NCBI GenBank assembly: GCA_949840915.1
Contig: CATKXY010000015.1
Location: 1-64,000 of the forward strand
Source of the DNA: an uncultured Lachnospiraceae bacterium
GTDB taxonomy: Bacteria > Bacillota > Clostridia > Lachnospirales > Lachnospiraceae
Length of the DNA: 64,000 nt
Direction: 5' to 3'
How positions within the stretch are numbered: the first letter of the stretch is position 1; each line of letters starts with the position of its first letter. The position numbers and the translations under genes are program-made. Shown piece after piece: positions 9,219 to 18,399 of this stretch. Below the pieces are notes generated by a model that was given only the letters and a program-made list of their open reading frames with translations, was not told the DNA's origin and did not search any database.

Positions 9219-11825
9219 GTGCAAAATATATCATTTCAGGAATTGGTTAATCGGGAAGAGCTCCAGCAGCTGCAGAATGAGTTCTGCAGAGTTGCGGGAG
9301 TGTATGCCTGCTGTCTGAATATCTGGCGTGAGCCTCTGACGGAAATGTCCAATACCGGTTCGGGTGTGTTTGAGGCACTTTCACGGGACGAGCTGCAGTC
9401 TCTGCGTGTGTCGCCGTACACGCAGCGGGCCTTGGACCGGGTGGAGCCGGGTTCTTTGGAAGATCTGGCGGTGGAGAAGTTCCCGGGAGGCAGAGCGGCG
9501 GCGCTCTCAATCTTTGTGGAGGATGAATTTCTCTTCTACTGGCTTGTGCTTGACTGCTCCAACCGCGAGGAGGGAAAGTTTGCGCAGGTACTGGATTTTT
9601 TGAGAAATTCCAGTCTGGTTTTCTATAAAAATAAAATGTCCCGTCTGAATGCGGAGCTGGACAGCCAAAGAAGCGTTTCGGAGCAGCAGAAAATGGGCAG
9701 GGATATACAGCGGATAGAGGCCACTACCAGTATGGTACAGTTGTTGGACAGCGACGAACAGCTGGAAGTGGTGCTGGAGAAGTGGCTGCGGATCCTGGGA
9801 CAATATCTGGATGTGGAGTGCGCGGAGCTCTTTCGGCTGAATACGGATGAGCGCAGCATGGATCTGATGAGCCAGTGGTGTAACCGGGGCGTGATCTCAC
9901 CTCTTGACAGGACCAGCGGGCTGGATGCATGTACTCTGTTTCAGACGGACAAGCCGCAGGTGTTCTCCACCGGCGCCATTCCCGGGGAACATATGTGGGA
10001 GGCCGACTATTACGGCTGGTCTGCCATCATGGTATTTCCGGTCGTTCTGCAGGACGGCGAGGGCAGAGTGGTGCTGGCGGTGGAGTACCGCAGCGGATAT
10101 CACAACTGGGACACCTCCGAGGTGAAATATACTGCAGACGCTGTGAAGCTGCTGCAGAGCCTTCTCACCAGGCGGCTCCAAAAGAAATCTCTCTCCGGGT
10201 CTTACGCCGTGATGGAGACCATTCTGGACAATGTGGGAAGCGCTATCTATTTGCAGGATAAACGCACGGGAGATATGCTGTTTGCCAATAGAAAGCTCCA
10301 CAATTCCTTTGCCACGCAGCTTCAGGAAAACAGTCTGGGAAATTTTTTTGAGCAGGGTATTCACAAGGGCAGAGAAGGAGGCGTCTCTGAGCTGTTCCAC
10401 GAGGAACGGGGACGCTGGTACGAGATGCTTTACCGGGATATCTCATGGATAGACGGGCGCAGCGCCGTCCTTTATTCGCTCTACGACATCACGGACAGGA
10501 AGCTGTACCAGAGAAAGATCGAGAGGCAGGCCAACACGGATTTTCTCACGGGGCTTTACAATCGTATGTGCTTTGAGCGGGATCTGGCCAGACAGATCGA
10601 TGAGGCCGCAAAGACCGGGGAGAAGGGCGCTATTCTCTATCTGGATCTGGATGATTTCAAACATATCAATGACGGTCTGGGACACCAGTACGGCGATACT
10701 CTGCTGAAGTCTATCTCCCACTCGCTGCAGCGGGTACAGGGTCTGGAGGGCCGCTGTTACCGCATAGGCGGAGATGAGTTTGTGGTGGTACTCTCGCCGG
10801 AGGCTTACCGCAGGGTGGATGAGATCATGGATGAGATCAGGGAGATATTCAGTAAGCCGTGGTATCTGAAGGATGCGGATTATTACTGCACTGCCAGCAT
10901 GGGAATCGTCACCTTCCCGGATGAGGGCAGCACGGTGGCAGCTCTGGTCAAGAAGGCGGATGTCGCCATGTATGAGGCGAAGAAGGGCGGAAAGAACCGG
11001 CTGACGGAATACAGCGACAGTCTGGGATACGAGTCGGGCAGACGGCTGGATATGGAGAAAAGTATGCGGGATGCCGCTACGGACGGCTGTCAGGAGTTTG
11101 AGGTATATTTCCAGCCCATCATGAATATCCAGGGGGAGAAGCCGGTCTGCGAGGGCGCCGAGGCTTTGATCCGCTGGAACAGCTCCCGGCAGGGCTTTAT
11201 GGCGCCGGCGGAATTCATTCCCCTTGCCGAGTATCTGGGATTGATTAATCCCATCGGGAACTATGTACTGACTGAGGCCTGTCGCTGCTGCAGGCAGTGG
11301 AACGATCTGGGTCATCCCGACTATAAGGTGAACGTGAATCTGTCGGTGGTACAGCTTCTCCAGAATAATGTGGTGGAGAACGTGCGCTCGGCGATACAGG
11401 AGAGCGGTATCAGTCCGGCCAATCTGACGCTGGAGGTGACGGAGAGTCTGGCAATCAACGATATGGGACGGATGCAGGAGATCCTTGGTGCCATCAGGGA
11501 GTTGGGAGTGAGGATTGCGCTGGATGATTTCGGAACAGGCTATTCTTCTCTGAATTATATACGCGAGATACCCTTTGATGTCATAAAGGTTGATCAGAGC
11601 TTTGTGCGGGAGCTGGCGGAGGACGCCTATTCGCAGTCCTTCATCAAGATGGTGGCGGAGCTGGCGGAGACGCTCGGAGCGAGCATTTGTGTGGAGGGAA
11701 TCGAAGGTCCCGCCCAATACAAGGTGCTGCGGGGTATGAAGGTGAAATATGTGCAGGGCTATTATTTTGACAAGCCCATGCCTGCCCGGAGATTTGAAGA
11801 TATTTATGTACGACAGTCCATATAA
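9219..11825 (+). CDS. Cyclic-di-GMP turnover protein: PocR-GAF-GGDEF-EAL
   Basis: The start is the GTG at 9219, with GGAGG 6 nt upstream; the in-frame ATG at 9174 has no ribosome site. The product is about 868 aa with no membrane segment. An N-terminal PocR-type sensory domain (FQELVNREELQQLQNEF, two conserved Cys) is followed by a GAF-like domain (about 185-330), a short PAS-like stretch, GGDEF and EAL. The diguanylate cyclase motif is intact (RIGGDEFVVVL, GGDEF at 517-521) without an RxxD inhibitory site. The phosphodiesterase signature is also intact (EAL at 648-650, NVNLS, EVTES, LDDFGTGYSSL, KVDQSF). It can therefore in principle both make and degrade c-di-GMP, with the sensory part choosing. 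The ligand of the PocR domain is unknown. Confidence 0.92.
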   Translation: MQNISFQELVNREELQQLQNEFCRVAGVYACCLNIWREPLTEMSNTGSGVFEALSRDELQSLRVSPYTQRALDRVEPGSLEDLAVEKFPGGRAAALSIFVEDEFLFYWLVLDCSNREEGKFAQVLDFLRNSSLVFYKNKMSRLNAELDSQRSVSEQQKMGRDIQRIEATTSMVQLLDSDEQLEVVLEKWLRILGQYLDVECAELFRLNTDERSMDLMSQWCNRGVISPLDRTSGLDACTLFQTDKPQVFSTGAIPGEHMWEADYYGWSAIMVFPVVLQDGEGRVVLAVEYRSGYHNWDTSEVKYTADAVKLLQSLLTRRLQKKSLSGSYAVMETILDNVGSAIYLQDKRTGDMLFANRKLHNSFATQLQENSLGNFFEQGIHKGREGGVSELFHEERGRWYEMLYRDISWIDGRSAVLYSLYDITDRKLYQRKIERQANTDFLTGLYNRMCFERDLARQIDEAAKTGEKGAILYLDLDDFKHINDGLGHQYGDTLLKSISHSLQRVQGLEGRCYRIGGDEFVVVLSPEAYRRVDEIMDEIREIFSKPWYLKDADYYCTASMGIVTFPDEGSTVAALVKKADVAMYEAKKGGKNRLTEYSDSLGYESGRRLDMEKSMRDAATDGCQEFEVYFQPIMNIQGEKPVCEGAEALIRWNSSRQGFMAPAEFIPLAEYLGLINPIGNYVLTEACRCCRQWNDLGHPDYKVNVNLSVVQLLQNNVVENVRSAIQESGISPANLTLEVTESLAINDMGRMQEILGAIRELGVRIALDDFGTGYSSLNYIREIPFDVIKVDQSFVRELAEDAYSQSFIKMVAELAETLGASICVEGIEGPAQYKVLRGMKVKYVQGYYFDKPMPARRFEDIYVRQSI

Positions 11826-11854
11826 TGGGAAATAATATACATGGAGGAAGATTT

Positions 11855-12580
11855 ATGTTATCATCGAGACAGATGTCATCACTGGAACAGGAGTTAAAGA
11901 ACAATGCGTACCCCGGCAGAGGAATCGTCATCGGGCGTACCCCGGACGGAAAGCATGCGGTGACGGCGTATTTTATCATGGGCAGAAGCTCCAACAGCCG
12001 GAACCGTGTATTTGTGGAGGATGGACAGGGAATCCGTACCCAGGCGTATGACCCTTCCAAGCTGGAGGATCCCAGCCTGATCATATACGCGCCGGTGCGT
12101 GTACTGGGGCATGACACCATAGTGACAAACGGCGACCAGACTGACACTGTCTATGAGGGGCTGCAGGCGGGCAGGACTTTTGAGGAGTCCCTGAGAACGC
12201 GGGAGTTTGAGCCGGACGGTCCCAATTATACGCCCCGTATTTCCGGTGTGCTGCATGTAGAGAATGGCGAATATGACTATGCCATGTCTATTTTAAAGAG
12301 CAATAACGGCGATCCCGGGTGCTGTAACCGTTACACCTATACCTATGACAATCCCGGGGCGGGAGAGGGACGTTTTATCCATACTTATCTGCATGACGGC
12401 GACCCGCTGCCCAGCTTTTACGGAGAGCCCAAAGAGGTGGAGATACCGGACGATATGGATACGTTTACCGAGATGCTCTGGAGCAGTTTAAACGAGGACA
12501 ATAAGGTCTCTCTCTTTGTGCGCTATATCGATATTGCTACAGGTGAATACCGCACCAGGATCATCAATAAAAATGCGTAA
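11855..12580 (+). CDS. IMP cyclohydrolase, PurO-type family
   Basis: This is the last step of purine synthesis, closing FAICAR to IMP. The 241-aa protein belongs to the archaeal-style IMP cyclohydrolase family (IMP_cyclohyd) rather than the N-terminal half of bacterial PurH: NAYPGRGIVIGRTPDGKHAV, FIMGRSSNSRNRVFV, SNNGDPGCCNRYTYTYDNPG. The start at 11855 has GGAGG 7 nt upstream. It lies 15 nt before the stand-alone AICAR transformylase, so the pair together replaces bifunctional PurH. The c-di-GMP gene upstream ends 29 nt before and may be co-transcribed. Confidence 0.93.
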   Translation: MLSSRQMSSLEQELKNNAYPGRGIVIGRTPDGKHAVTAYFIMGRSSNSRNRVFVEDGQGIRTQAYDPSKLEDPSLIIYAPVRVLGHDTIVTNGDQTDTVYEGLQAGRTFEESLRTREFEPDGPNYTPRISGVLHVENGEYDYAMSILKSNNGDPGCCNRYTYTYDNPGAGEGRFIHTYLHDGDPLPSFYGEPKEVEIPDDMDTFTEMLWSSLNEDNKVSLFVRYIDIATGEYRTRIINKNA

Positions 12581-12595
12581 AAAGGAGAGCAGATC

Positions 12596-13774
12596 ATGAA
12601 TGAGATGGAATTAAAATATGGGTGCAATCCCAATCAGAAGCCTTCCCGCATCTATATGGAGGACGGCAGCGAGCTTCCGGTTACCGTTTTGAACGGAAAA
12701 CCCGGCTATATCAATTTTCTCGACGCTTTTAACGGCTGGCAGCTGGTGAAGGAGCTGAAGGAGGCCACGGGCCTTCCCGCCGCCACATCTTTCAAGCATG
12801 TGTCTCCTGCCGGAGCTGCGGTAGGACTTCCACTGGACGATACGCTGGCAAAGATTTACTGGGTGGATGATCTGGGAGAGCTCTCTCCTCTGGCATGCGC
12901 TTATGCCAGAGCGCGGGGAGCAGACAGAATGTCTTCCTTTGGTGATTTTATCGCATTGTCTGATGTCTGTGACGCGGATACGGCCAGACTGATCAAGAGA
13001 GAGGTGTCGGACGGTGTGATCGCTCCCGGTTATACGGACGAGGCGCTGGCGATTCTCCGGGAGAAAAAGAAGGGTGGATACAATGTGATTCAGATCGATC
13101 CTTCTTATGCGCCTGATCCTGTGGAGCGCAAGCAGGTCTACGGCATCACCTTCGAGCAGGGCAGGAATGAGCTCGATATCGACAAGGGACTGCTCTCAGA
13201 TGTGGTTACCGACAATAAAGAGATACCGGAGTGCGCGCTGATTGATATGAAGGTTGCGCTGATCACATTGAAGTACACGCAGTCCAACTCCGTGTGCTAT
13301 GTAAAGGGAGGCCAGGCCATCGGTATCGGCGCGGGACAGCAGTCACGCATTCACTGCACGAGACTTGCGGGCCAGAAGGCGGACAACTGGTTTCTGCGCC
13401 AGTCGCCTCAGGTGATGGGTCTTCAGTTTGTGGACGGCCTTGGCAGGGCGGACAGAGACAATGCCATCGACGTGTATATGGGCGACGAGTGCATGGATGT
13501 GCTGGCCGACGGCGTGTGGGAGAAGACCTTTAAGGTAAAGCCCCCTGTGTTCACCCGGGAGGAGAAGAGAGCATGGCTGGATCAGATGCAGGATGTGACG
13601 CTTGGCTCCGATGCGTTCTTTCCGTTTTCCGACAATATTGAGCGGGCCCATAAGAGCGGCGTGAAATATATCGCCCAGCCGGGCGGTTCCGTGCGGGATG
13701 ACGCAGTGATCGACTGCTGCAATAAATATGACATGGTGATGGCTTTCACCGGCATCCGGCTGTTCCATCATTAG
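12596..13774 (+). CDS. Stand-alone AICAR transformylase
   Basis: It transfers the formyl group of 10-formyl-THF to AICAR, giving FAICAR for the neighbouring cyclohydrolase. At 392 aa it matches only the C-terminal transformylase part of PurH; the cyclohydrolase domain is absent. Diagnostic segments are ATSFKHVSPAGAAVG (the Lys-His catalytic pair) and TQSNSVCYVKGGQAIGIGAG. The ribosome site AAAGGAGAGC precedes the ATG. The C-terminus PGGSVRDDAVIDCC followed by FTGIRLFHH is the normal end of the family, so the gene is complete. Confidence 0.94.
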   Translation: MNEMELKYGCNPNQKPSRIYMEDGSELPVTVLNGKPGYINFLDAFNGWQLVKELKEATGLPAATSFKHVSPAGAAVGLPLDDTLAKIYWVDDLGELSPLACAYARARGADRMSSFGDFIALSDVCDADTARLIKREVSDGVIAPGYTDEALAILREKKKGGYNVIQIDPSYAPDPVERKQVYGITFEQGRNELDIDKGLLSDVVTDNKEIPECALIDMKVALITLKYTQSNSVCYVKGGQAIGIGAGQQSRIHCTRLAGQKADNWFLRQSPQVMGLQFVDGLGRADRDNAIDVYMGDECMDVLADGVWEKTFKVKPPVFTREEKRAWLDQMQDVTLGSDAFFPFSDNIERAHKSGVKYIAQPGGSVRDDAVIDCCNKYDMVMAFTGIRLFHH

Positions 13775-13795
13775 AATCAGAGGTGCGGCGGTGAC

Positions 13796-15514
13796 ATGGA
13801 AAAGCAGGAAAGGATTGAGACAATGAGTGACAACATGGAAGAAAAACCGGGAAGGGAGAGCCGGAATTTCATAGAACAGGAGATTGACAGGGATCTTGCG
13901 GAAGGTGTGTATGATGCGGTCCGCACCCGTTTCCCGCCCGAGCCCAACGGTTACTTACACATCGGACACGCCAAGAGCATATTATTGAACTATGGACTGG
14001 CACAAAAGTACGGCGGAAAGTTCAATATGCGTTTTGACGACACCAATCCCACCAAGGAGGACGAGGAGTTTGTCGAGTCCATCAAGGCTGATGTGGCATG
14101 GCTTGGCGCGGACTGGGAGGACAGACTGTTTTTTGCCTCCAATTATTTCGGGCAGATGTATGAGGCTGCGGTGAAGCTCATAAAAAAGGGTAAGGCATAT
14201 GTGTCGGATCTTTCGGCAGAGCAGATCAAAGAGTACCGCGGTACGTTTGAGAAGCCGGGAAGGGACGATCCCTCCTGCGGTCGTAGTGTGGAGGAGAATC
14301 TGAAGCTCTTTGAGGAGATGAAGGACGGAAAATATGCCGATGGGGAGAAGGTGCTGCGCGCCCGTATCGATATGGCTTCGCCCAATATCAATATGAGAGA
14401 TCCGGTCATTTACCGCGTGGCGCATATCAGACATCACAATACAGGGGATGCGTGGTGCATTTATCCCATGTATGATTTTGCGCATCCGGTGGAGGACGCC
14501 ATTGAGGGAATCACACACTCCATCTGCACGCTGGAGTTTGAGGATCACAGACCTCTCTATGACTGGGTAGTGCGGGAGCTTGCGTATCCGAATCCGCCCA
14601 GGCAGATCGAATTTGCCAAGCTCTACCTCACCAATGTAGTGACCGGCAAGCGGTATATCAAGAAACTGGTGCAGGACGGCATCGTGGACGGTTGGGATGA
14701 TCCCAGACTGGTGTCTATCGCAGCGCTGCGCAGAAGGGGCTTTACCCCGGATTCCATCCGCATGTTTGTGGAGCTCTGCGGTATTTCCAAGAGCCAGTCC
14801 TCTGTGGACTATGCCATGCTGGAGTATTGTATCAGAGAGGATCTCAAGCCCAAGGCTCCCCGCTATATGGCAGTGCTGGATCCTGTAAAGCTTGTCATCG
14901 ACAACTATCCCGAGGGACAGACGGAGATGATGGAGGCGGTAAACAATCCGGAGAACGAGGCGCTTGGAACGAGGCAGATTCCCTTTGGAAGGGAGCTCTA
15001 CATTGAGAGAGAGGATTTCATGGAGGAGCCGCCCAAGAAATATTTCCGCATGTTCCCGGGCAATGAAGTACGTCTCATGAACGCCTATTTTGTAAAGTGT
15101 ACCGGCTGTGTGAAGGATGAGAGCGGAAGAGTGACAGAGGTACACTGTACCTATGATCCTGCATCAAGGGGCGGCAACAGCCCTGACGGGCGTAAGGTTA
15201 AGGGGACGATCCACTGGGTGGCCGCAGAACAGGCCATTTCAGCCAGGGTGCGTCTGTATGAAAATCTGATCGATGAGGAAAAGGGAGTATATAATGAAGA
15301 CGGAAGTCTCAATCTCAATCCTAACTCTCTCACCGTATTGGATCAGTGCTATCTGGAGCCTGCCTTCGCAGGGGCAAAGGCTTATGACAGTTTTCAGTTT
15401 GTGAGACAGGGATTTTTTAATGTGGATGCCAGAGATTCTGAGGAGGGAGCGCCTGTGTTCAACAGAATCGTTTCTCTAAAGAGCTCTTATGTATTGCCGA
15501 AACAGGAGGGATAG
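13796..15514 (+). CDS. glnS: Glutaminyl-tRNA synthetase
   Basis: This class I synthetase charges tRNA-Gln directly. It is 572 aa; the start may instead be the ATG at 13823, where AGGAAAGGA lies about 8 nt upstream, since both sites are plausible. The HIGH motif is present ([14 protein letters not shown]), as is the Gln[13 protein letters not shown] segment and the two C-terminal beta-barrels of the anticodon-binding region. The KMSKS loop is degenerate: where E. coli has VMSKRKL this protein has [12 protein letters not shown], keeping only the Lys-Arg pair. GlnRS beside GatCAB implies that the amidotransferase is needed for Asn, not Gln. The 3' end runs straight into the DUF2225 gene (4-nt gap). 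Confidence 0.95.
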   Translation: MEKQERIETMSDNMEEKPGRESRNFIEQEIDRDLAEGVYDAVRTRFPPEPNGYLHIGHAKSILLNYGLAQKYGGKFNMRFDDTNPTKEDEEFVESIKADVAWLGADWEDRLFFASNYFGQMYEAAVKLIKKGKAYVSDLSAEQIKEYRGTFEKPGRDDPSCGRSVEENLKLFEEMKDGKYADGEKVLRARIDMASPNINMRDPVIYRVAHIRHHNTGDAWCIYPMYDFAHPVEDAIEGITHSICTLEFEDHRPLYDWVVRELAYPNPPRQIEFAKLYLTNVVTGKRYIKKLVQDGIVDGWDDPRLVSIAALRRRGFTPDSIRMFVELCGISKSQSSVDYAMLEYCIREDLKPKAPRYMAVLDPVKLVIDNYPEGQTEMMEAVNNPENEALGTRQIPFGRELYIEREDFMEEPPKKYFRMFPGNEVRLMNAYFVKCTGCVKDESGRVTEVHCTYDPASRGGNSPDGRKVKGTIHWVAAEQAISARVRLYENLIDEEKGVYNEDGSLNLNPNSLTVLDQCYLEPAFAGAKAYDSFQFVRQGFFNVDARDSEEGAPVFNRIVSLKSSYVLPKQEG

Positions 15515-15518
15515 ATTA

Positions 15519-16361
15519 ATGAATGGATTATTGTCAGGATTAGGATTGGGTGATCTGGAGAATGTGGATATTTTTGCAGACCCCTCGAAAAAGCCGGAGG
15601 AGCAGGAGGCCGCGCAGAAGCATGTGGTACAGGAGAAGGATTTTCTCTATGATAAGGCGCTGGTATGCCCTGTCTGCGATGCAAAGTTTGTAAACAAGAT
15701 CATGAAGACCGGAAAGGCAAAGCTTCTGGGGACGGACAGAGATCTGAGACCGGTGCACGAGGGAATCGATACGCAGAAATACGATGTGCTCCTGTGCCCA
15801 CAGTGCGGTTATGCCGCTTTGAGCAGATTTTTCACGCAGGTGACGTCTACCCAGGCGAAATTTATCAGGGAGCAGATCACCGGGAAGGTGCAGCTTCATG
15901 AGTATAAAGGGGAGACTTACAGCTACGAGGATGCGATCGAGCGCTATAAGCTGGCTCTGGCAAACGCGGTGGTAAAGCGCGGTAAAAACAGTGAGAAGGC
16001 TTATATCTGTTTGAAGAGTGCATGGATATTCCGGGGCTATGCAAAGCAGCTTGAGGAGGAGAATTCCCAGGCGAATGCCGATAAGATCAAAGAAGCGCAG
16101 CAGATGGAAGAGATTCATATGCAGAATGCGTATAAAGGGTTTATGGAGGCCAGCCAGACGGAGAGCTTCCCTATGTGCGGCATGGATGAGATGACCATCG
16201 ACTATCTGCTGGCAGTGATGGCTCTTCGATACAAGGAGTATGATACCGCGAGCAAGCTCGTGGCCGCCATCATCACTTCCCCCACCGCGAATGCGCGTAC
16301 CAAGGATAAGGCCAGGGATCTGAAGGATGATATCCTTGCGGAGATGAAAAAGAACAAGTAG
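15519..16361 (+). CDS. DUF2225 family protein with zinc-ribbon-like cysteines
   Basis: The 280-aa cytoplasmic protein starts at the ATG at 15519 (MNGLLSGLGLGDLENVDIF) with AGGAGGG directly upstream. Two CxxC pairs (LVCPVCDAKF and LLCPQCGYAA) about 50 residues apart form the probable metal site typical of DUF2225. The C-terminal 170 residues are helical and TPR-like (AIERYKLALANAVVK, LLAVMALRYKEYDTASKLV). It follows glnS by 4 nt and so is translationally coupled. Its function is unknown; the family is common in Firmicutes. Confidence 0.88.
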   Translation: MNGLLSGLGLGDLENVDIFADPSKKPEEQEAAQKHVVQEKDFLYDKALVCPVCDAKFVNKIMKTGKAKLLGTDRDLRPVHEGIDTQKYDVLLCPQCGYAALSRFFTQVTSTQAKFIREQITGKVQLHEYKGETYSYEDAIERYKLALANAVVKRGKNSEKAYICLKSAWIFRGYAKQLEEENSQANADKIKEAQQMEEIHMQNAYKGFMEASQTESFPMCGMDEMTIDYLLAVMALRYKEYDTASKLVAAIITSPTANARTKDKARDLKDDILAEMKKNK

Positions 16362-16394
16362 TTGCCGGACGATGAGGCCAAGAGACGGGTAGCC

Positions 16395-17801
16395 ATGTAT
16401 GATATGACGATCAGGCTGCAATTAAATAGTGAAAAATGCCTGTATGAGCAGATTTATGAGCATATCCGGCATGAGATTTGGGAGGGGAGGCTGCTCGCGG
16501 GAGAGCGGCTTCCCTCCACACGTTCTCTGGCGGAATATTTGCAGGTGGCCCGCAGTACTGTGGATTATGCCTACGATCAGCTTCTGAGCGAGGGTTATAT
16601 TGAGGCGCAGCCCTGCAGGGGTTATTTTGTGTGTCCCATTGAGGAGCTTTTGCAGCTGAAATCCGGGGAGAAGGATGTGCCGGAGCGGGAGACTATTTGT
16701 GTGACATGTGAGAGCGCTGCGCCGCGCTACGATTTTTCTCCTCATGGGATCGATATGTCGGGTTTTCCCTTCAGCGTGTGGAAGCGCATTACCAAAAATA
16801 TTCTCAATGACGGCAACAGAGAGCTTTTCTCCCGGGGAGAACCCCAGGGAGACGGGGATCTGCGGCTTACCATCAGCCGTTATCTGCATTCCTCCCGGGG
16901 AGTGAACTGTTCGCCGGAGCAGATCATTGTGGGGGCGGGAAACGATTATCTTCTGATGCTCCTGGAGAAGATACTGGGGCGTCATGTGGGGATTGCCATG
17001 GAGAATCCTACCTATATGAGAACCTGGAGAATTTTTAATTCCTTTGCCTATCGGGTGATGACCGTGCCCATGGATGAGAGCGGAATGATGGTAAACGAGC
17101 TGGAGCGGAGCGGAGCCCGGGTGGCGTATGTGATGCCCTCTCATCAGTTCCCGGTGGGAACGGTGATGCCCATAGGGCGCAGGACGGAGCTCCTGAGATG
17201 GGCGGACGGTGCGAAGGACCGCTATCTGATAGAGGATGACTACGACAGTGAATTCCGTTACCGGGGCAAGCCGATTCCCTCGCTGCAGGCGTCCGACGAG
17301 CACGGAAAGGTCATTTATATCGGTACTTTTTCCAAGGCTATCGCTCCGGCTATCCGTGTCAGCTATATGGTGCTGCCAAAGACACTGCTGGAGGTCTACC
17401 GGCGGGACTGTTATTTTTATTCCTGTACGGTATCCCGCATCGATCAGCGGGTTTTGAATGAGTTTATCCGGGACGGATATTTTGAGCGGCATCTGAACAA
17501 GATGCGGAAGATCTACCGTGCCAAGCACGATTTGCTGCTGCAGGAGCTTGTGCCCTTTGAGAAACACTTTGCGGTTTCCGGGGAGCATGCGGGACTGCAT
17601 CTTTTGCTAACCGCCAGGGGAGACTGTACCGAGGGAGAGCTTCTGGAAAGTGCGTCTGCGATGGGAGTAAAGATATATGGTATGTCGCAGCATTGTGTGG
17701 AGGCAGTGGGAGGGCGTGCCACGGTGCTTCTGGGATTTGGAGCCATGGATGAGAGCGATATCAGAGAAGGAGTCGGTATATTAAAAGAAGCGTGGCTGTA
17801 A
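16395..17801 (+). CDS. MocR/GabR-type PLP-dependent transcription regulator
   Basis: The product is about 468 aa. An N-terminal GntR winged helix (residues about 8-75: YEQIYEHIRHEIWEGRLLAG, LPSTRSLAEYLQVARSTVDY) is joined to a fold-type-I aminotransferase-like domain. The PLP lysine is in GTFSKAIAPAIRVSYM, and the upstream EDDYDSEFRY carries the Asp that contacts the cofactor. Such proteins sense a PLP adduct and control vitamin B6 or amino-acid genes; the ligand here is unknown. The start is uncertain: 16395 (MYDMTIRLQL) has only a weak GGGTAG upstream, and 16404 is possible. Its last codons overlap a terminator used by the opposing gene. Confidence 0.88.
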   Translation: MYDMTIRLQLNSEKCLYEQIYEHIRHEIWEGRLLAGERLPSTRSLAEYLQVARSTVDYAYDQLLSEGYIEAQPCRGYFVCPIEELLQLKSGEKDVPERETICVTCESAAPRYDFSPHGIDMSGFPFSVWKRITKNILNDGNRELFSRGEPQGDGDLRLTISRYLHSSRGVNCSPEQIIVGAGNDYLLMLLEKILGRHVGIAMENPTYMRTWRIFNSFAYRVMTVPMDESGMMVNELERSGARVAYVMPSHQFPVGTVMPIGRRTELLRWADGAKDRYLIEDDYDSEFRYRGKPIPSLQASDEHGKVIYIGTFSKAIAPAIRVSYMVLPKTLLEVYRRDCYFYSCTVSRIDQRVLNEFIRDGYFERHLNKMRKIYRAKHDLLLQELVPFEKHFAVSGEHAGLHLLLTARGDCTEGELLESASAMGVKIYGMSQHCVEAVGGRATVLLGFGAMDESDIREGVGILKEAWL

Positions 17802-17810
17802 CCACGCTTC
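17783..17810 (-). terminator. Terminator for the minus-strand acidic membrane protein
   Basis: GAAGCGTGG (17787-17795) pairs with CCACGCTTC (17802-17810). Read on the minus strand, the stem is followed by TTTTAATA. The left arm and the loop form the last codons and stop of the convergent MocR gene. Confidence 0.75.
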
Positions 17811-17829
17811 CAAGCCTGTTGTTCAAGTG

Positions 17830-18219
17830 TTATTTTGAGGCTTTATCTCCGTCGTCAAAGAACTCTTCGGAGGTCTCTGCAGGCGTGTCCTCGTCAAAGA
17901 ATTCCTCAACGGCTTCCTTTGCATCTTCGGTCTTCGCAGCCTGAGAGATTGTCTCGGAGAGCGGCGTGAAGAAATTATCCGTCTTGGAGCTGTCTGCCGC
18001 TGCGGGTGCACCGGCTTCCTGTTCAGGAGCATTCTCATGACTCAGGGGCACATAAGTACGGGAGGCGCTGTCGTCCGTATCCTCGCTGAAATCGTCATAG
18101 TCCTCATCAGTCTCGTTTAGGAGAGCGGCATCCTTCTTCTGCATATAGTAGTAAGCGGCTGCACCGGCAGCACCGACTGCTGCGGTGAATAATAAGAATT
18201 TACCAAACTTTTTTGCCAT
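17830..18219 (-). CDS. Small acidic membrane-anchored protein, unknown function
   Basis: The 129-aa protein has GGAAAGGAG upstream of the ATG. A short basic N-terminus (MAKKFGKF) leads into one hydrophobic helix (residues about 8-25, Ala/Gly-rich), followed by a long acidic, low-complexity tail of Asp/Glu/Ser/Thr with repeated EEFFDE and EEFFDD motifs. Proteins of this shape are frequent in Lachnospiraceae next to unrelated genes. The tail is probably disordered. No catalytic or binding motif is seen. Confidence 0.75.
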   Translation of the reverse strand: MAKKFGKFLLFTAAVGAAGAAAYYYMQKKDAALLNETDEDYDDFSEDTDDSASRTYVPLSHENAPEQEAGAPAAADSSKTDNFFTPLSETISQAAKTEDAKEAVEEFFDEDTPAETSEEFFDDGDKASK

Positions 18220-18340
18220 GTTTGACTCCTTTCCAATAAATACCAGCTTCTTGATTCTATATTAATACTATTTTGCGGAATTGAAAAGAGAATATGTGTA
18301 AATTTTTAAAAATTTCATTTTTCAGGGTTCCCGTTTGCGG

Positions 18341-18369
18341 TTGAAAGCTGCCTGTGAGTGTGCTAAACT
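18341..18369 (+). promoter_or_regulatory. Promoter of the TetR-family gene
   Basis: TTGAAA (18341-18346) and TAAACT (18364-18369) have 17-bp spacing, about 30 bp before the start codon. Confidence 0.6.
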
Positions 18370-18399
18370 AAAAAAGTCCGCGCAGGAATCCCGCCAGGA

